15,632 nucleotides of DNA from Thiomargarita sp. Its GTDB lineage: Bacteria; Pseudomonadota; Gammaproteobacteria; Beggiatoales; Beggiatoaceae. The notes under the pieces were generated by a model, which saw only the letters and a list, made by a program, of their open reading frames with translations, was not told the DNA's origin and ran no database searches. The translations under genes were made by a program, and so were the position numbers. The DNA lies in assembly GCA_030635005.1 (NCBI GenBank), contig DAOVZS010000037.1, positions 1 to 15,632 of the forward strand, written 5' to 3'. Shown here one piece after another: positions 1 through 8,682 of this stretch; position 1 is the stretch's first letter, and the number at the start of each line of letters is the position of its first letter.

Positions 1-1493
1 ATACTAAAATTCTGACTGATCCCATCCTTTGTGATATAAGGGTTGAAATGGGAAAAACTATATACTGTGTTAATGTCACTTTTATTAAAGGTTAAACCAA
101 CACGTTTCCCTGTTCCTAAAAAATTATCTTGAGTGACACTGGTATTAAAAACGATTCCTTGAGTATGTCCATATCCTACGCCCGCCATAAGATTACCGGA
201 TGCTCTTTCTACAACAGTATAATGAACATCAACCTGATCATCTGTATTAGGGACTCTGGGGGTTTCAACACTGACGGTATCAAAAAAATTTAAACGTTCT
301 AAACGTGTTAAAGAACGCTTCATCTTTTTAGTAGAAATCCATCCCCCTTCCATTTGACGCATTTCTCGACGTAATACATCATCTCGAGTTTTACGATTAC
401 CCTGAAAAGTAATCCGTCGTACATACACCCGTTTACCTGGATCGACAAAAAAATTGATACTGACTGTTTTCTCTTCTGTATTAATCTCGGGTACTGTATT
501 GATATTAGCAAAGGAATAACCTTCATCGCCAATCCGTTCCAGCATCGCTTCCCGACTTTTACTCATTTGTTTACGTGAATAGATGTCGCCAACTTGAATA
601 CTTATTTTTTTCAATAATTCTGCTTTGGATACAATTAATTTTCCTGCTATGTTGAGAGCAGAAATCGTATATTGGTCTCCTTCAGTGACATTAATGGTAA
701 TATAAACATCTTGTTTATCAGCCGATATAGATACTTGTGTGGAATCAATATTCACTTGAATATAACCCCGATCTAAATAATAAGAACGTAATGCTTCTAA
801 ATCTGCACTGAGTTGTATTTCTGAATATTGATCATTTTCAGTAAAATATGAAAACCATCCTGCTGTACTTGATGTCATGGTCTCTAAAAGAGCATCATCA
901 CTAATGCTATGATTACCCACAAAATTAATCTGTTTAATGCGTGCCATTTCTCCTTCAGCAATATCAATATGTATCTTAACACGGTTACGACTGAGTGGAC
1001 TTACAGTTGATTTTATCTGCACCGCATATCGCCCCAAGTTAAAATATTGACGTTGCACTTCTAATGTCACTCTTTCAAGTCGTGAACGATTAAAAAATTC
1101 ACCATCCGCAAAATTAATATTTTTTAAAGCACGTGTCAAATCTTCAGTGACTATTTCTTCATTACCTGAAAAAGTAAGTTTTGAAATAATAGAACGTTCT
1201 TCAACAGATACGATCAAAATATTGTCTTTTCGATCTAGGCGTACATCTCTAAAAAATCCTGTTTTAAATAAAACAGCAATGGCTGCTTTGGTATCATTTT
1301 GAGAAAAATCTTGTCCTGGCATCACTACAGGTTGTAAATAATTATAAACCGTCCCTACTTCAAGTCGCCTTAAGCCTTTGACTTGGATATCTTCGACTAC
1401 AAAAGAATCAAAGGCAGCAACCGTTTGCATTATTTCCAATAGTATAATGAGTAAGATCGCTGGTTTAATTAAAGAATAATCGTTCAAAATCAT
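1..1493 (-). CDS. bamA: BamA, outer-membrane protein assembly factor (5' part only, runs off the left edge)
   Basis: BamA is the Omp85-family core of the BAM complex, which folds and inserts beta-barrel proteins into the outer membrane. About 497 codons are present, against roughly 800 for the family, so the gene continues beyond position 1. I chose the ATG at 1491-1493. It gives a signal peptide with a hydrophobic core (AILLIILL) and a plausible cleavage site after Val-Ala-Ala at residue 27. The mature protein starts with a POTRA-like stretch (VEDIQVKGLRRLEVGTV). Five POTRA-type repeats follow to about residue 420, marked by recurrent V..I.F.GN motifs such as RRITFQGNRKTRDDVLR. The barrel then begins (ASGNLMAGVGYGHTQG, TQDNFLGTGKRVGLTF). 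The start lies inside the end of rseP (29-nt overlap), so translation is probably coupled. The only oddity is an acidic residue (E20) within the signal-peptide hydrophobic region. Confidence 0.96.
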   Translation of the reverse strand, partial: MILNDYSLIKPAILLIILLEIMQTVAAFDSFVVEDIQVKGLRRLEVGTVYNYLQPVVMPGQDFSQNDTKAAIAVLFKTGFFRDVRLDRKDNILIVSVEERSIISKLTFSGNEEIVTEDLTRALKNINFADGEFFNRSRLERVTLEVQRQYFNLGRYAVQIKSTVSPLSRNRVKIHIDIAEGEMARIKQINFVGNHSISDDALLETMTSSTAGWFSYFTENDQYSEIQLSADLEALRSYYLDRGYIQVNIDSTQVSISADKQDVYITINVTEGDQYTISALNIAGKLIVSKAELLKKISIQVGDIYSRKQMSKSREAMLERIGDEGYSFANINTVPEINTEEKTVSINFFVDPGKRVYVRRITFQGNRKTRDDVLRREMRQMEGGWISTKKMKRSLTRLERLNFFDTVSVETPRVPNTDDQVDVHYTVVERASGNLMAGVGYGHTQGIVFNTSVTQDNFLGTGKRVGLTFNKSDINTVYSFSHFNPYITKDGISQNFS

Positions 1494-2838
1494 TAAATAT
1501 TGCTAGCCCCATAAGTAAAAGTAACAGTGTCATTCCAACTTTTTGGAATATCACTTCCGTCTTTTCAGAGACAGGAGATCCCTTAATCCTTTCTATAAGA
1601 TAGAAGAATAAATGCCCCCCATCCAGTAGTGGAATCGGTAACAAATTAATCACACCTAAGCTCACACTGATTAATCCTAAAAATGATAAAAATACACTTA
1701 AACCCCGTTCTACGGCAAGTCCAGAAAATTTGGCAATTGTGATAGGTCCACTGATATTCTTTGATGAAATTTCTGCGGTGATCATTTTGCCTATCATACG
1801 TAAGGTTAATAAGCTGATATCCCAAGTTTTTTCTAAACTTCGTAAGAAAGCTTGCCCAAATCCATAATGTTCTGTTACAAGATACTTATCATAATAGTCT
1901 TCTGGAATAAGCAATTTAACCCCTATTTTTCCTTCACCTTCAATATCACTCGGTGTTAATGTGATGTGCAATCGTTGATTATTGTGTTCAATTTCTGCAA
2001 GAATTTCCTGTCCAGGATGTGTAGAGATATAATGTCCCATTTCTTGCCAATTTTGGATAGGTTGTTCATCGAAACTCATCACTTTATCACCCGATTTGAG
2101 ACCCGCACGTTCTGCTGTACTATTAGGTAACACCTCACTCAGTACTGCAGGCATAGTGGGTCGTAAAGGTGATATTCCCAGTTTCTTTAAAAAGTGTCCT
2201 TGTGCCACATCATCTAGAGTCATTTCATAGACATTGACTGTCAAGTCATAGTGATGATTTTGTTCAGTACGTACTGAATATATGATTTCAGTGGGTCCAT
2301 CAAGAAGTACTTGCAAGCTTTCTTCTACCACATTTGCCCAACGTGTCGTTGCTTGCTGATTGACCGCAATAATCTGATAACCAGACTGAAATCCTGCCTG
2401 TTCTGCGATACTTTCTGGCGTGACGTCACCTACTAAAGCTTGCATACCAGTAACACCGTTCATATACATCATGGTATACACGATGATGGCAAGCAAAAAA
2501 TTGAATAGTGGTCCTGCAACAACAATAGCCGTTCGTTTCCATAATACTTGTTGATTAAAGGCCCGGTGTTTCTCTTCAGCTGCCACCTCGCCTTCCCGTT
2601 CATCAAGCATTTTGACATAACCGCCAAGGGGAATAGCTGCAATCACAAATTCTGTTTTGTCTTTACCAAAACGATATGACCATAATGCTTTTCCAAATCC
2701 GATCGAAAAACGTAATACTTTGACGCCTAAACGCTTGGCAACCCAATAATGACCAAATTCATGCACACTCACTAAAATAGTGATCACCAGTGTAAAGGCT
2801 AATAATATTTGTATTAATGAGAACATATGAGTTGTCAC
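1465..2838 (-). CDS. rseP: RseP, site-2 zinc metalloprotease of the sigma-E stress pathway
   Basis: RseP is an inner-membrane protease that cuts anti-sigma factor RseA after DegS cleavage and also removes remnant signal peptides. The zinc motif HEFGH is at residues 26-30 in the first membrane segment, and the second catalytic motif LDGGH is at 405-409 (Asp406). Two PDZ-like domains occupy roughly residues 120-295, with GYQIIAVN and GDKVMSFD as carboxylate-binding-type strands. A hydrophobic last helix ends the protein. Length is 457 aa, close to the ~450 of the family. The start is GTG at 2836-2838, overlapping the dxr stop as GTGA, which argues for translational coupling. An ATG four codons later (residue 5) is the alternative. 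Gene order dxr-rseP-bamA is the usual gammaproteobacterial one. Confidence 0.97.
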   Translation of the reverse strand: MTTHMFSLIQILLAFTLVITILVSVHEFGHYWVAKRLGVKVLRFSIGFGKALWSYRFGKDKTEFVIAAIPLGGYVKMLDEREGEVAAEEKHRAFNQQVLWKRTAIVVAGPLFNFLLAIIVYTMMYMNGVTGMQALVGDVTPESIAEQAGFQSGYQIIAVNQQATTRWANVVEESLQVLLDGPTEIIYSVRTEQNHHYDLTVNVYEMTLDDVAQGHFLKKLGISPLRPTMPAVLSEVLPNSTAERAGLKSGDKVMSFDEQPIQNWQEMGHYISTHPGQEILAEIEHNNQRLHITLTPSDIEGEGKIGVKLLIPEDYYDKYLVTEHYGFGQAFLRSLEKTWDISLLTLRMIGKMITAEISSKNISGPITIAKFSGLAVERGLSVFLSFLGLISVSLGVINLLPIPLLDGGHLFFYLIERIKGSPVSEKTEVIFQKVGMTLLLLLMGLAIFNDFERLFFN

Positions 2839-4010
2839 CGATAATGATTGATAGCTTCTTGTGCTATGTTACGTGCCTGTGCATCTGCTTCAAGAATGAT
2901 TTCTAACGTATTGGCTATACGACTGCTTAACTGGGCTAAAGTTGTTTCAATAACTTTAGGAATGGCAGTAAAAGGTATGTGTCGTTTTAAAAACGCATGC
3001 ACTGCGATTTCATTGGCAGCATTTAAGATCGTGCTACTGGTTCCGCCTGCTGACATGGCATCATAAGCCAATTGTAAACAGGGGAAACGTGTTAAATCTA
3101 TGGATTCAAAATCTAATTGGGCAATTTTGGCAAGATTTAAGTGCGGAACACCGGATACAATCCGTTTTGGCCATGTTAAAGCATGTGCAATAGGCGTACG
3201 CATATCAGGATTTCCTAATTGTGCGAGTACAGAACCATCAATATATTGAACTAAGGAATGAATGATGCTTTGTGGATGTAACACGACTTCTATTTGTTCA
3301 GGCAGTGCAGAAAATAACCAGCTGGCTTCAATCACTTCTAATCCTTTATTCATCATGGTTGCTGAGTCAACAGAAATTTTCCGTCCCATCGTCCAGTTTG
3401 GATGGGCACAGGCTTGCTCAGGCGTAATATTGCCTAATTTTTCTAAGGGATAAGTCCGAAAAGGACCGCCTGATGCGGTGAGAAGTATATGGCTCACCCC
3501 ATTATCTTGGACTGTTTTATTACCCGTAGGTAAACATTGAAAAATGGCATTATGTTCACTGTCAATAGGCAATAATTCAGCGCCATATTGATGCACCGCA
3601 TCCATAAATAACTGTCCTGACATCACCAAAGCTTCTTTATTCGCCAATAAAATCCGTTTCCCTGCTTTCACCGCTGCTAAAGTAGGCAATAAACAGGCAC
3701 TGCCTACAATTGCAGCCATCACGATATCTACTTTGGATAAACTGGCGACCTCACTTAATCCTTCCACACCACTTAACACAGTAATAGAAAGATTCTTTTG
3801 TTTTAAGCGGTGTTCCAGTTGCTCAGCTGCATCTGGATCTGCCATGACCGCATATTGAGGATGCCATTCTAAACACTGAGCTGCTAAACGGTCAACTTGT
3901 GTGTGTGCAGTGAGTGCAATGACTTCAAATTCATCTTGATGCAATTTAATCACATCAAGTGTATTGATACCAATTGTACTGGTTGCCCCTAATATGGTGA
4001 TTTTTTTCAA
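2835..4010 (-). CDS. dxr: 1-deoxy-D-xylulose 5-phosphate reductoisomerase
   Basis: Dxr converts DXP to 2-C-methyl-D-erythritol 4-phosphate with NADPH, the committed step of the MEP isoprenoid pathway. Its products feed the prenyl chain made by uppS in the same operon. The NADPH-binding loop GATSTIG is at residues 8-14. The divalent-metal ligands are visible as Asp150 and Glu152 (PIDSEHN) and Glu225 (NKGLE). The active-site segment LHPQSIIHSLVQ and the conserved LGNPDMRTPIAHAL follow. Length 391 aa matches the family (~398 in E. coli). The start codon is TTG at 4008-4010, overlapping the cdsA stop as TTGA. The motif spacing from the N-terminus is right for this start and no ATG lies closer, so I accept the rare start. 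Confidence 0.97.
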   Translation of the reverse strand: MKKITILGATSTIGINTLDVIKLHQDEFEVIALTAHTQVDRLAAQCLEWHPQYAVMADPDAAEQLEHRLKQKNLSITVLSGVEGLSEVASLSKVDIVMAAIVGSACLLPTLAAVKAGKRILLANKEALVMSGQLFMDAVHQYGAELLPIDSEHNAIFQCLPTGNKTVQDNGVSHILLTASGGPFRTYPLEKLGNITPEQACAHPNWTMGRKISVDSATMMNKGLEVIEASWLFSALPEQIEVVLHPQSIIHSLVQYIDGSVLAQLGNPDMRTPIAHALTWPKRIVSGVPHLNLAKIAQLDFESIDLTRFPCLQLAYDAMSAGGTSSTILNAANEIAVHAFLKRHIPFTAIPKVIETTLAQLSSRIANTLEIILEADAQARNIAQEAINHYR

Positions 4011-4792
4011 AATAAAATTCCTAAACCCAGTACAAATATTGGGGCTGCTGATGTTAAACTATCAATCCTATCCAGCATGCCACCATGACCGGGTAATATG
4101 TGTCCACTGTCTTTAAAACCAGCTTCACGTTTAAACAGGCTTTCTACTAAATCTCCCAAAATAGACACCGCGACTGTAATAAGACATAATAACATAAACG
4201 ATAATGGCTTCTCTTCTAAGAAGATATAAACAAGTGCGACGAGACTGCTCATCACTAAAGCGCCCATCACCCCTTCCCAAGTTTTGCCTGGACTCACTTT
4301 ATCCGCTAATTTATGCTTTCCCCATTGTTTACCTGCAAAATACGCTCCCGTATCTGCCCCCCAAATTAAGAAAAATAAAAAGAGTACAGCGGTGCCGCCC
4401 TGTTCTGCATGTAATATGCATAAGGCAAGCCAAGCGGGTAACAAAATTAAAAATCCTAAAAAGCCTTTGATTATCGGTGATTTGGGTATCAGATGCTGTC
4501 CTTGCTGATAACGTACTATCCAATACAGTGCTAATAACCACCATACACATGCAATATATATTATATAGAGTGTGTGTTGGTTATCTTGTAACCACACTGC
4601 ATATAATCCTAATGACAATACAATTGTATACGGAAGACGCATTTTCCAACCACATAAGCCTGCCCATTCCCATGCCCCTAATATCATAAATAAACCGATG
4701 ATGCCTGCAAAGGTTTGCGTGGGTAGGGCTAACAATACCCATATAATCAGGGGCATTAAAATAAAGGCGGTGATCAGCCGTTGTTTAAGCAT
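4007..4792 (-). CDS. cdsA: Phosphatidate cytidylyltransferase (CDP-diglyceride synthase)
   Basis: CdsA makes CDP-diacylglycerol from phosphatidic acid and CTP in the inner membrane, the branch point to all phospholipids. The protein is 261 aa and strongly hydrophobic, with about seven to eight predicted membrane segments starting at residue 9. The C-terminal part carries the complete family signature at about residues 218-244 (SLFKR...KDSGHILPGHGG...DRID), including the metal-binding aspartates. It starts with ATG at 4790-4792, overlapping the end of uppS by 8 nt, and its own stop overlaps dxr. The slightly short N-terminus is normal for the family. Confidence 0.96.
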   Translation of the reverse strand: MLKQRLITAFILMPLIIWVLLALPTQTFAGIIGLFMILGAWEWAGLCGWKMRLPYTIVLSLGLYAVWLQDNQHTLYIIYIACVWWLLALYWIVRYQQGQHLIPKSPIIKGFLGFLILLPAWLALCILHAEQGGTAVLFLFFLIWGADTGAYFAGKQWGKHKLADKVSPGKTWEGVMGALVMSSLVALVYIFLEEKPLSFMLLCLITVAVSILGDLVESLFKREAGFKDSGHILPGHGGMLDRIDSLTSAAPIFVLGLGILF

Positions 4793-5519
4793 TATTTTTT
4801 TCTACCTGTTCACCCGTACGTCCAAAACGACGTTGACGTTTTGCAAAAGAGGCGATTGCAGTATTAAAAGCCTCTTTATCAAAATCAGGCCATAGGATGT
4901 CTGTAAAATATAATTCTGTATAGGCTAATTGCCATAATAAAAAATTACTAATGCGTTTTTCTCCCCCTGTCCGAATAAATAAATCGGGTTGGGATAATTC
5001 TGCTAAACACATTTCTGTGGATAAGTGTGTTTCAGTAATATCTTGACTTCGTAATGTGCCTTGTTCAACACGGGCCATTAAACGTTTTGTGGCTTCAAGG
5101 ATATCCCAATGTCCGCCATAATTGGCAGCAATGACTAAGGTAACACCCGTATTATGTTGTGTCACCTCTTCTGCATGAGCAATTAAGTCTTGTAATTTAT
5201 CAGAAAACGCATCACGTGCCCCAATGACCCGTAAGCGTATATTGTTTTTATGTAATTTTTTAAGCTCTCGTTGTAACGCACTCATAAATAAGCTCATGAG
5301 CAAATTAACTTCTTCTTTAGGGCGTCGCCAATTTTCACTGCTAAAAGTGAATAATGTTAACACTTCAATGCCTTGTTCAACACATAAACTGAGTATTCGA
5401 CGTACTGTATCTACACCTGCTTTATGTCCAGCATGACGTGGTAAAAATTTATTTTGAGCCCATCGCCCATTACCATCCATAATAATGGCAATATGACGTG
5501 GAATATGGGAATTAGTCAT
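4785..5519 (-). CDS. uppS: Undecaprenyl diphosphate synthase (cis-prenyltransferase)
   Basis: UppS adds eight isopentenyl units to farnesyl diphosphate, giving the C55 lipid carrier for peptidoglycan and O-antigen. The catalytic Asp15 sits in the conserved MDGNGRWA block near the N-terminus. FSSENWRRP and the C-terminal block RTGGEKRISNFLLWQ (Arg183, Arg189 and Ser191, equivalent to the IPP-binding residues) are intact. Length 244 aa compares with 253 in E. coli. The ATG at 5517-5519 overlaps the frr stop by one base, and the stop lies within the cdsA start region. Confidence 0.97.
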   Translation of the reverse strand: MTNSHIPRHIAIIMDGNGRWAQNKFLPRHAGHKAGVDTVRRILSLCVEQGIEVLTLFTFSSENWRRPKEEVNLLMSLFMSALQRELKKLHKNNIRLRVIGARDAFSDKLQDLIAHAEEVTQHNTGVTLVIAANYGGHWDILEATKRLMARVEQGTLRSQDITETHLSTEMCLAELSQPDLFIRTGGEKRISNFLLWQLAYTELYFTDILWPDFDKEAFNTAIASFAKRQRRFGRTGEQVEKNNA

Positions 5520-6085
5520 TATACTTCCATTAATTCCGTTTCTTTGTCTTGTAACACACGATCAATCTGACCAATAAATTTATTGGTTAATTTTTGAATT
5601 AATTCTTCACTATGATGCTCATCATCTTTAGAAATATCCCCATCTTTTAATAATTCTTTGAAATCATGATTCGCATCACGTCGAATATTACGAACAGCCA
5701 CGCGTCCCCCTTCAGCCTCATGACGTACGACTTTGACTAAATCACGACGTCGTTCTTCTGTCATTGGGGGGAGGGGAAGGCGTATTAAACTGCCCACATT
5801 GGTTGGATTGAGTCCTAAATCGGAATTTCTAATCGCTTTATCTACAGTAGACACCATTGCTTTTTCATACGGTGTTATGTTTAATGTTCGTGCATCTAAT
5901 ACATTAACATTAGCGACTTGATGGATGGGCACGTCAGAACCATAGTACGACACCATAATATGATCCAGTAAACTGGTGTGTGCACGTCCCGTCCGCACTT
6001 TAATGAGCACTGTTCTCAAGGATTCTACACTTTTTTTCATCCTATCTGTCGAATCTTTTAGGATCATGTCAATTAATTCATTCAT
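5519..6085 (-). CDS. frr: Ribosome recycling factor
   Basis: RRF splits the post-termination 70S ribosome together with EF-G. The 188-aa protein (185 in E. coli) shows the family's three-helix bundle sequence. Recognisable are the conserved KVRTGRAHTSLLD near residue 29, NVLDARTLNITPYEK in the beta domain, and RLPLPPMTEERRRDLVK in the last helices. It starts at ATG 6083-6085 and overlaps the end of pyrH by 8 nt. A GAGG Shine-Dalgarno sequence lies about 9 nt upstream, inside pyrH. The stop codon shares one base with the uppS start. Confidence 0.97.
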   Translation of the reverse strand: MNELIDMILKDSTDRMKKSVESLRTVLIKVRTGRAHTSLLDHIMVSYYGSDVPIHQVANVNVLDARTLNITPYEKAMVSTVDKAIRNSDLGLNPTNVGSLIRLPLPPMTEERRRDLVKVVRHEAEGGRVAVRNIRRDANHDFKELLKDGDISKDDEHHSEELIQKLTNKFIGQIDRVLQDKETELMEV

Positions 6086-6806
6086 TTACTTTTTCCTCAA
6101 TCAGTGTGCCTTCATCAATACCCTTAATAGCACGAGACAGTGCGCCATTTTTACCCATATTAATCACGCGTAATGGCATGTTATTATCACGACAAAGGAC
6201 AACAGCAGTGGTATCCATCACCGCTAATTTTCGATGAATGACGTCATTATATGTTAAATGTGAAAAATGTTGTGCTGTGGGATCAATCTGGGGATCAGCA
6301 CTGTATACGCCATCTACTTTCGTTGCTTTTATCATTAAATCTGCTTTAATTTCAATGGCTCGTAAACTGGCGGCGGTGTCTGTTGTAAAATAGGGATTAC
6401 CTGTTCCTGCAACGAAAATAACGACATGTCCCTTTGTTAAATATGACAGTGCTTGTCGTTGCGTATATGCTTCACACACTGTATTCATGGGAATAGCAGA
6501 AAGCACATGGGCTTTGATGTCACATTTTTTCAAGGCATCTTGAAAGGCTAAGCCATTCATTACGGTGGCTAACATGCCCATGGTATCTGCAGGCACTCTT
6601 TCAATATTCGTTAATCCCGCTCCCCGAAAAATATTTCCGCCCCCAATGACTAAACCTAATTGTACCTCCCAGCTCACAAGTTCTTGTATTTCTTGTGCCA
6701 TACGGCTCATGACTTGTGGATCAATACCAAAATTCGCATTGCCCATAAACGCCTCGCCACTGAGTTTTAATAATACACGACGATAGGCTATAGAATTTTT
6801 AGACAT
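6078..6806 (-). CDS. pyrH: UMP kinase
   Basis: PyrH phosphorylates UMP to UDP using ATP and belongs to the amino-acid-kinase fold, distinct from eukaryotic UMP/CMP kinases. Visible motifs are RRVLLKLSGEAF (Lys14 and the glycine turn), GGGNIFRG at 55-62, and ADTMGMLATVMNGLA around 73-87 for UMP binding. ATP-site features include GTGNPYFTTDTAA and KVDGVYSADP. I place the start at the ATG 6804-6806 (242 aa, family ~240). The frame is open for five more codons to a TTG at 6821, but that start has no ribosome binding site and the family does not need the extra residues. pyrH heads the overlapping gene run down to bamA. Confidence 0.95.
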   Translation of the reverse strand: MSKNSIAYRRVLLKLSGEAFMGNANFGIDPQVMSRMAQEIQELVSWEVQLGLVIGGGNIFRGAGLTNIERVPADTMGMLATVMNGLAFQDALKKCDIKAHVLSAIPMNTVCEAYTQRQALSYLTKGHVVIFVAGTGNPYFTTDTAASLRAIEIKADLMIKATKVDGVYSADPQIDPTAQHFSHLTYNDVIHRKLAVMDTTAVVLCRDNNMPLRVINMGKNGALSRAIKGIDEGTLIEEKVNE

Positions 6807-6842
6807 GATTTGAATATCCAATAGTGTGACAATATAGACAGA

Positions 6843-6874
6843 AAAACCAAGTCTCTTGAGTGAAACTTGGTTTT
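6843..6874 (-). terminator. Rho-independent terminator or attenuator after tsf
   Basis: A 10-bp inverted repeat (AAAACCAAGT at 6843-6852 pairs with ACTTGGTTTT at 6865-6874) encloses a 12-nt loop. Read on the minus strand, the second arm runs straight into a T-stretch (GGTTTTTC), as expected of an intrinsic terminator. It lies in the only sizeable gap of the operon, between tsf and pyrH. In E. coli the rpsB-tsf unit also ends before pyrH, so partial termination here is plausible. The stem has only four G-C pairs and is therefore modest. Confidence 0.6.
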
Positions 6875-6889
6875 CTAAGAAAGATAGGA

Positions 6890-7762
6890 TTATCCGTTTA
6901 CTTGCTGCATGACCTCTTCAGCAAAGTTGTCGATTTTCTTTTCAATCCCTTCTCCCACTTCAAAACGCTCAAAATACTCAACATTGGCTTGATTTTCTTT
7001 AAGCATTTTTGCAACAGTTTTATCAGTGTCTTTTACAAAGGGTTGACCCAATAAGGTAATTTCCGCCAAAAATTTATCCAAGCGTCCTTTTACCATTTTT
7101 TCAATGATATGTGCGGGTTTACCACTATTTTCAGCTTGTGCAGTGAAAATATCCTTTTCTTTCGCAAGCGTATCGGATGACACTTGTTCAGAAGAGACGC
7201 ATATGGGACGACTTGCGGCAATATGCATTGCAATATCTTTACCTAATTCAGCAGTTCCCCCTCGCATATCTACTAATACACCAATCCGTGTGCCATGCAA
7301 GTAGACGCCCATACCTGTTTGATTTTTCATCAAGGTAAAGCGACGTACATTGGTATTTTCACCAATTTTGGAAATTAAGTCTTGACGTGATTTTTCAACG
7401 CTTTTTTCACTGCCGACTAAAGGTGCTGCCATTAAAGCTTCTAGGTTACTGGGACAATCACGTAACACTGTGGCGGCTACTGCATCGCAAAATCCTTTAA
7501 AATCATCACTTTTTGAGACGAAATCAGTTTCACTGTTGATTTCTACCATTGCCGCATGTTTATTATCTTGTTGGATAACAATCAAGCCTTCTGCAGCGAT
7601 GCGTCCTGCTTTTTTCGCAGCTTTGGCTTGTCCAGATTTACGCATGTCTTCAATAGCAGCTTCAATATCGCCTGTACTTTCCACGAGTGCTTTTTTGCAC
7701 TCCATCATGCCCGCACCTGTGCGTTCACGCAGCTCTTTCACCAGTGCTGCTGAAATTTTCAT
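6890..7762 (-). CDS. tsf: Elongation factor Ts
   Basis: EF-Ts is the nucleotide exchange factor that recycles EF-Tu from GDP to GTP. The N-terminal UBA-like region is typical (VKELRERTGAGMMECKKAL). The core carries ETDFVSKSDDF, the EF-Tu contact region equivalent to the E. coli TDFVAK motif, and GRIGVLVDMRGG-like strands near residue 160. The protein is 290 aa (283 in E. coli). The start ATG at 7760-7762 is preceded by an AGAGG Shine-Dalgarno sequence. The gene lies 29 nt behind rpsB, in the universal rpsB-tsf pair, and is followed by the hairpin at 6843-6874. Confidence 0.98.
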   Translation of the reverse strand: MKISAALVKELRERTGAGMMECKKALVESTGDIEAAIEDMRKSGQAKAAKKAGRIAAEGLIVIQQDNKHAAMVEINSETDFVSKSDDFKGFCDAVAATVLRDCPSNLEALMAAPLVGSEKSVEKSRQDLISKIGENTNVRRFTLMKNQTGMGVYLHGTRIGVLVDMRGGTAELGKDIAMHIAASRPICVSSEQVSSDTLAKEKDIFTAQAENSGKPAHIIEKMVKGRLDKFLAEITLLGQPFVKDTDKTVAKMLKENQANVEYFERFEVGEGIEKKIDNFAEEVMQQVNG

Positions 7763-7791
7763 TATCTCTAACCTCTTGTATGTAAATAGGA

Positions 7792-8565
7792 TTATTCAGC
7801 AGGTGCAGGTGCTGGTTCAGGATCAGATTTGTCAGCCTCAACTTCTTCTACAAAGTCGACTTCTTCTACCTTTTGCTGTAAACTTGCTTGACGTGCATCC
7901 AAAATAGCATCAGCCATCCCATTCGCATATAATTTGATAGCACGAATCGCATCATCATTACCTGGAATGATATAATCAACATGATCAGGATTATTATTGG
8001 TATCGACTACGCCAACAACGGGAATTTTTAATTTTGTTGCCTCTTTAATGGCAATATTTTCATAACCCACATCAACAATAAACAGGGCATCAGGCAAGCC
8101 CTCCATATTCTTAATACCGCCCAAACTACGTTCCAATTTATCCAATTCACGTGTTAATGACAGTCCTTCTTTTTTAGTTAAACGCTGTAGCGTGCCATCT
8201 TGTGCAATAAGCTCAAGATCTTTAAGACGTTTAACCGAAGCTTTCACCGTTTTAAAATTGGTCAGCATTCCTCCTAACCAACGGCGATTGACATATGGCA
8301 TGTCACAACGCAATGCGGCTTCCTTAACTGCATCTTGAGCTGCTCGTTTTGTACCCACAAATAAAATACTGCCTTTTTTAGCAGCCAGTTGGCCTGCGAA
8401 ATTAGCAGCCTCATTAAACATGGGTAATGAGTCTTCAAGATTAATAATGTGAATTTTATTTCGTTCCCCGAAAATATACGGAGCCATTTTTGGATTCCAG
8501 TAGCGAGTCCGGTGTCCAAAATGTACCCCTGCTTCCAGCATTTGACGCATTGAAATGTTTGTCAT
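7792..8565 (-). CDS. rpsB: 30S ribosomal protein S2
   Basis: S2 binds the head-body junction of the 30S subunit. The N-terminus MTNISMRQMLEAGVHFGHRT is the family signature, followed by WNPKMAPYIFGERN and INLEDSLPMF. Further conserved blocks are FVGTKRAAQ, RWLGGMLTNF and DALFIVDVGYENIAIKEA. The protein has 257 aa (241 in E. coli). The extra length is an acidic, proline/alanine-rich tail (PEPAPAPAE) that is probably disordered. It is the first gene of the minus-strand operon, with a promoter and short leader upstream. A GGAG sequence lies about 12 nt before the ATG, a rather long spacing. Confidence 0.98.
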   Translation of the reverse strand: MTNISMRQMLEAGVHFGHRTRYWNPKMAPYIFGERNKIHIINLEDSLPMFNEAANFAGQLAAKKGSILFVGTKRAAQDAVKEAALRCDMPYVNRRWLGGMLTNFKTVKASVKRLKDLELIAQDGTLQRLTKKEGLSLTRELDKLERSLGGIKNMEGLPDALFIVDVGYENIAIKEATKLKIPVVGVVDTNNNPDHVDYIIPGNDDAIRAIKLYANGMADAILDARQASLQQKVEEVDFVEEVEADKSDPEPAPAPAE

Positions 8566-8635
8566 TTATAATATTAACTCCAATTAGATTAGTACCCTTT
8601 TTATCAGTTATCGTATACTGATTAATCGTAAAGGC
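8566..8635 (-). promoter_or_regulatory. 5' leader of rpsB mRNA, possible S2 autoregulation site
   Basis: Between the predicted transcription start (about 8635) and the rpsB ATG lie about 70 nt. They contain a small hairpin: ATCAGT at 8603-8608 pairs with ACTGAT at 8617-8622 around an 8-nt loop. In E. coli, rpsB-tsf expression is repressed by S2 through structured leader RNA (established knowledge). That this leader does the same is only inference. No homologous motif was verified. Confidence 0.3.
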
Positions 8636-8641
8636 ATATAT

Positions 8642-8670
8642 TTTATACCATAAAAGGCTTATTAAAACAA
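8642..8670 (-). promoter_or_regulatory. Sigma70-type promoter for the rpsB-tsf operon
   Basis: On the minus strand a -35 box TTGTTT (8665-8670) and a -10 box TATAAA (8642-8647) are separated by exactly 17 nt. The -10 box matches the consensus at five of six positions. The site lies in the 117-bp gap between the divergent rpsB and map genes. No equally good promoter pointing towards map was found. A lone TATACT at 8614-8619 has no matching -35. Confidence 0.6.
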
Positions 8671-8682
8671 TACTATTTTATT

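Noticed and set aside
320..532. 70-codon open frame on the minus strand within bamA
   Set aside because: It is in another frame from the clearly conserved BamA POTRA-5 sequence and has no recognisable content.
4204..4895. Several plus-strand frames opposite cdsA and uppS
   Set aside because: All lie opposite conserved genes, overlap each other in different frames and show no family motifs.
6807..6821. Longer pyrH beginning with TTG at 6821
   Set aside because: No ribosome binding site precedes it, the added five residues are not part of the family, and an ATG lies at the expected place.
8614..8619. TATACT as the -10 box of a map promoter
   Set aside because: No acceptable -35 hexamer lies 16-18 nt upstream, so it was not listed as a promoter.
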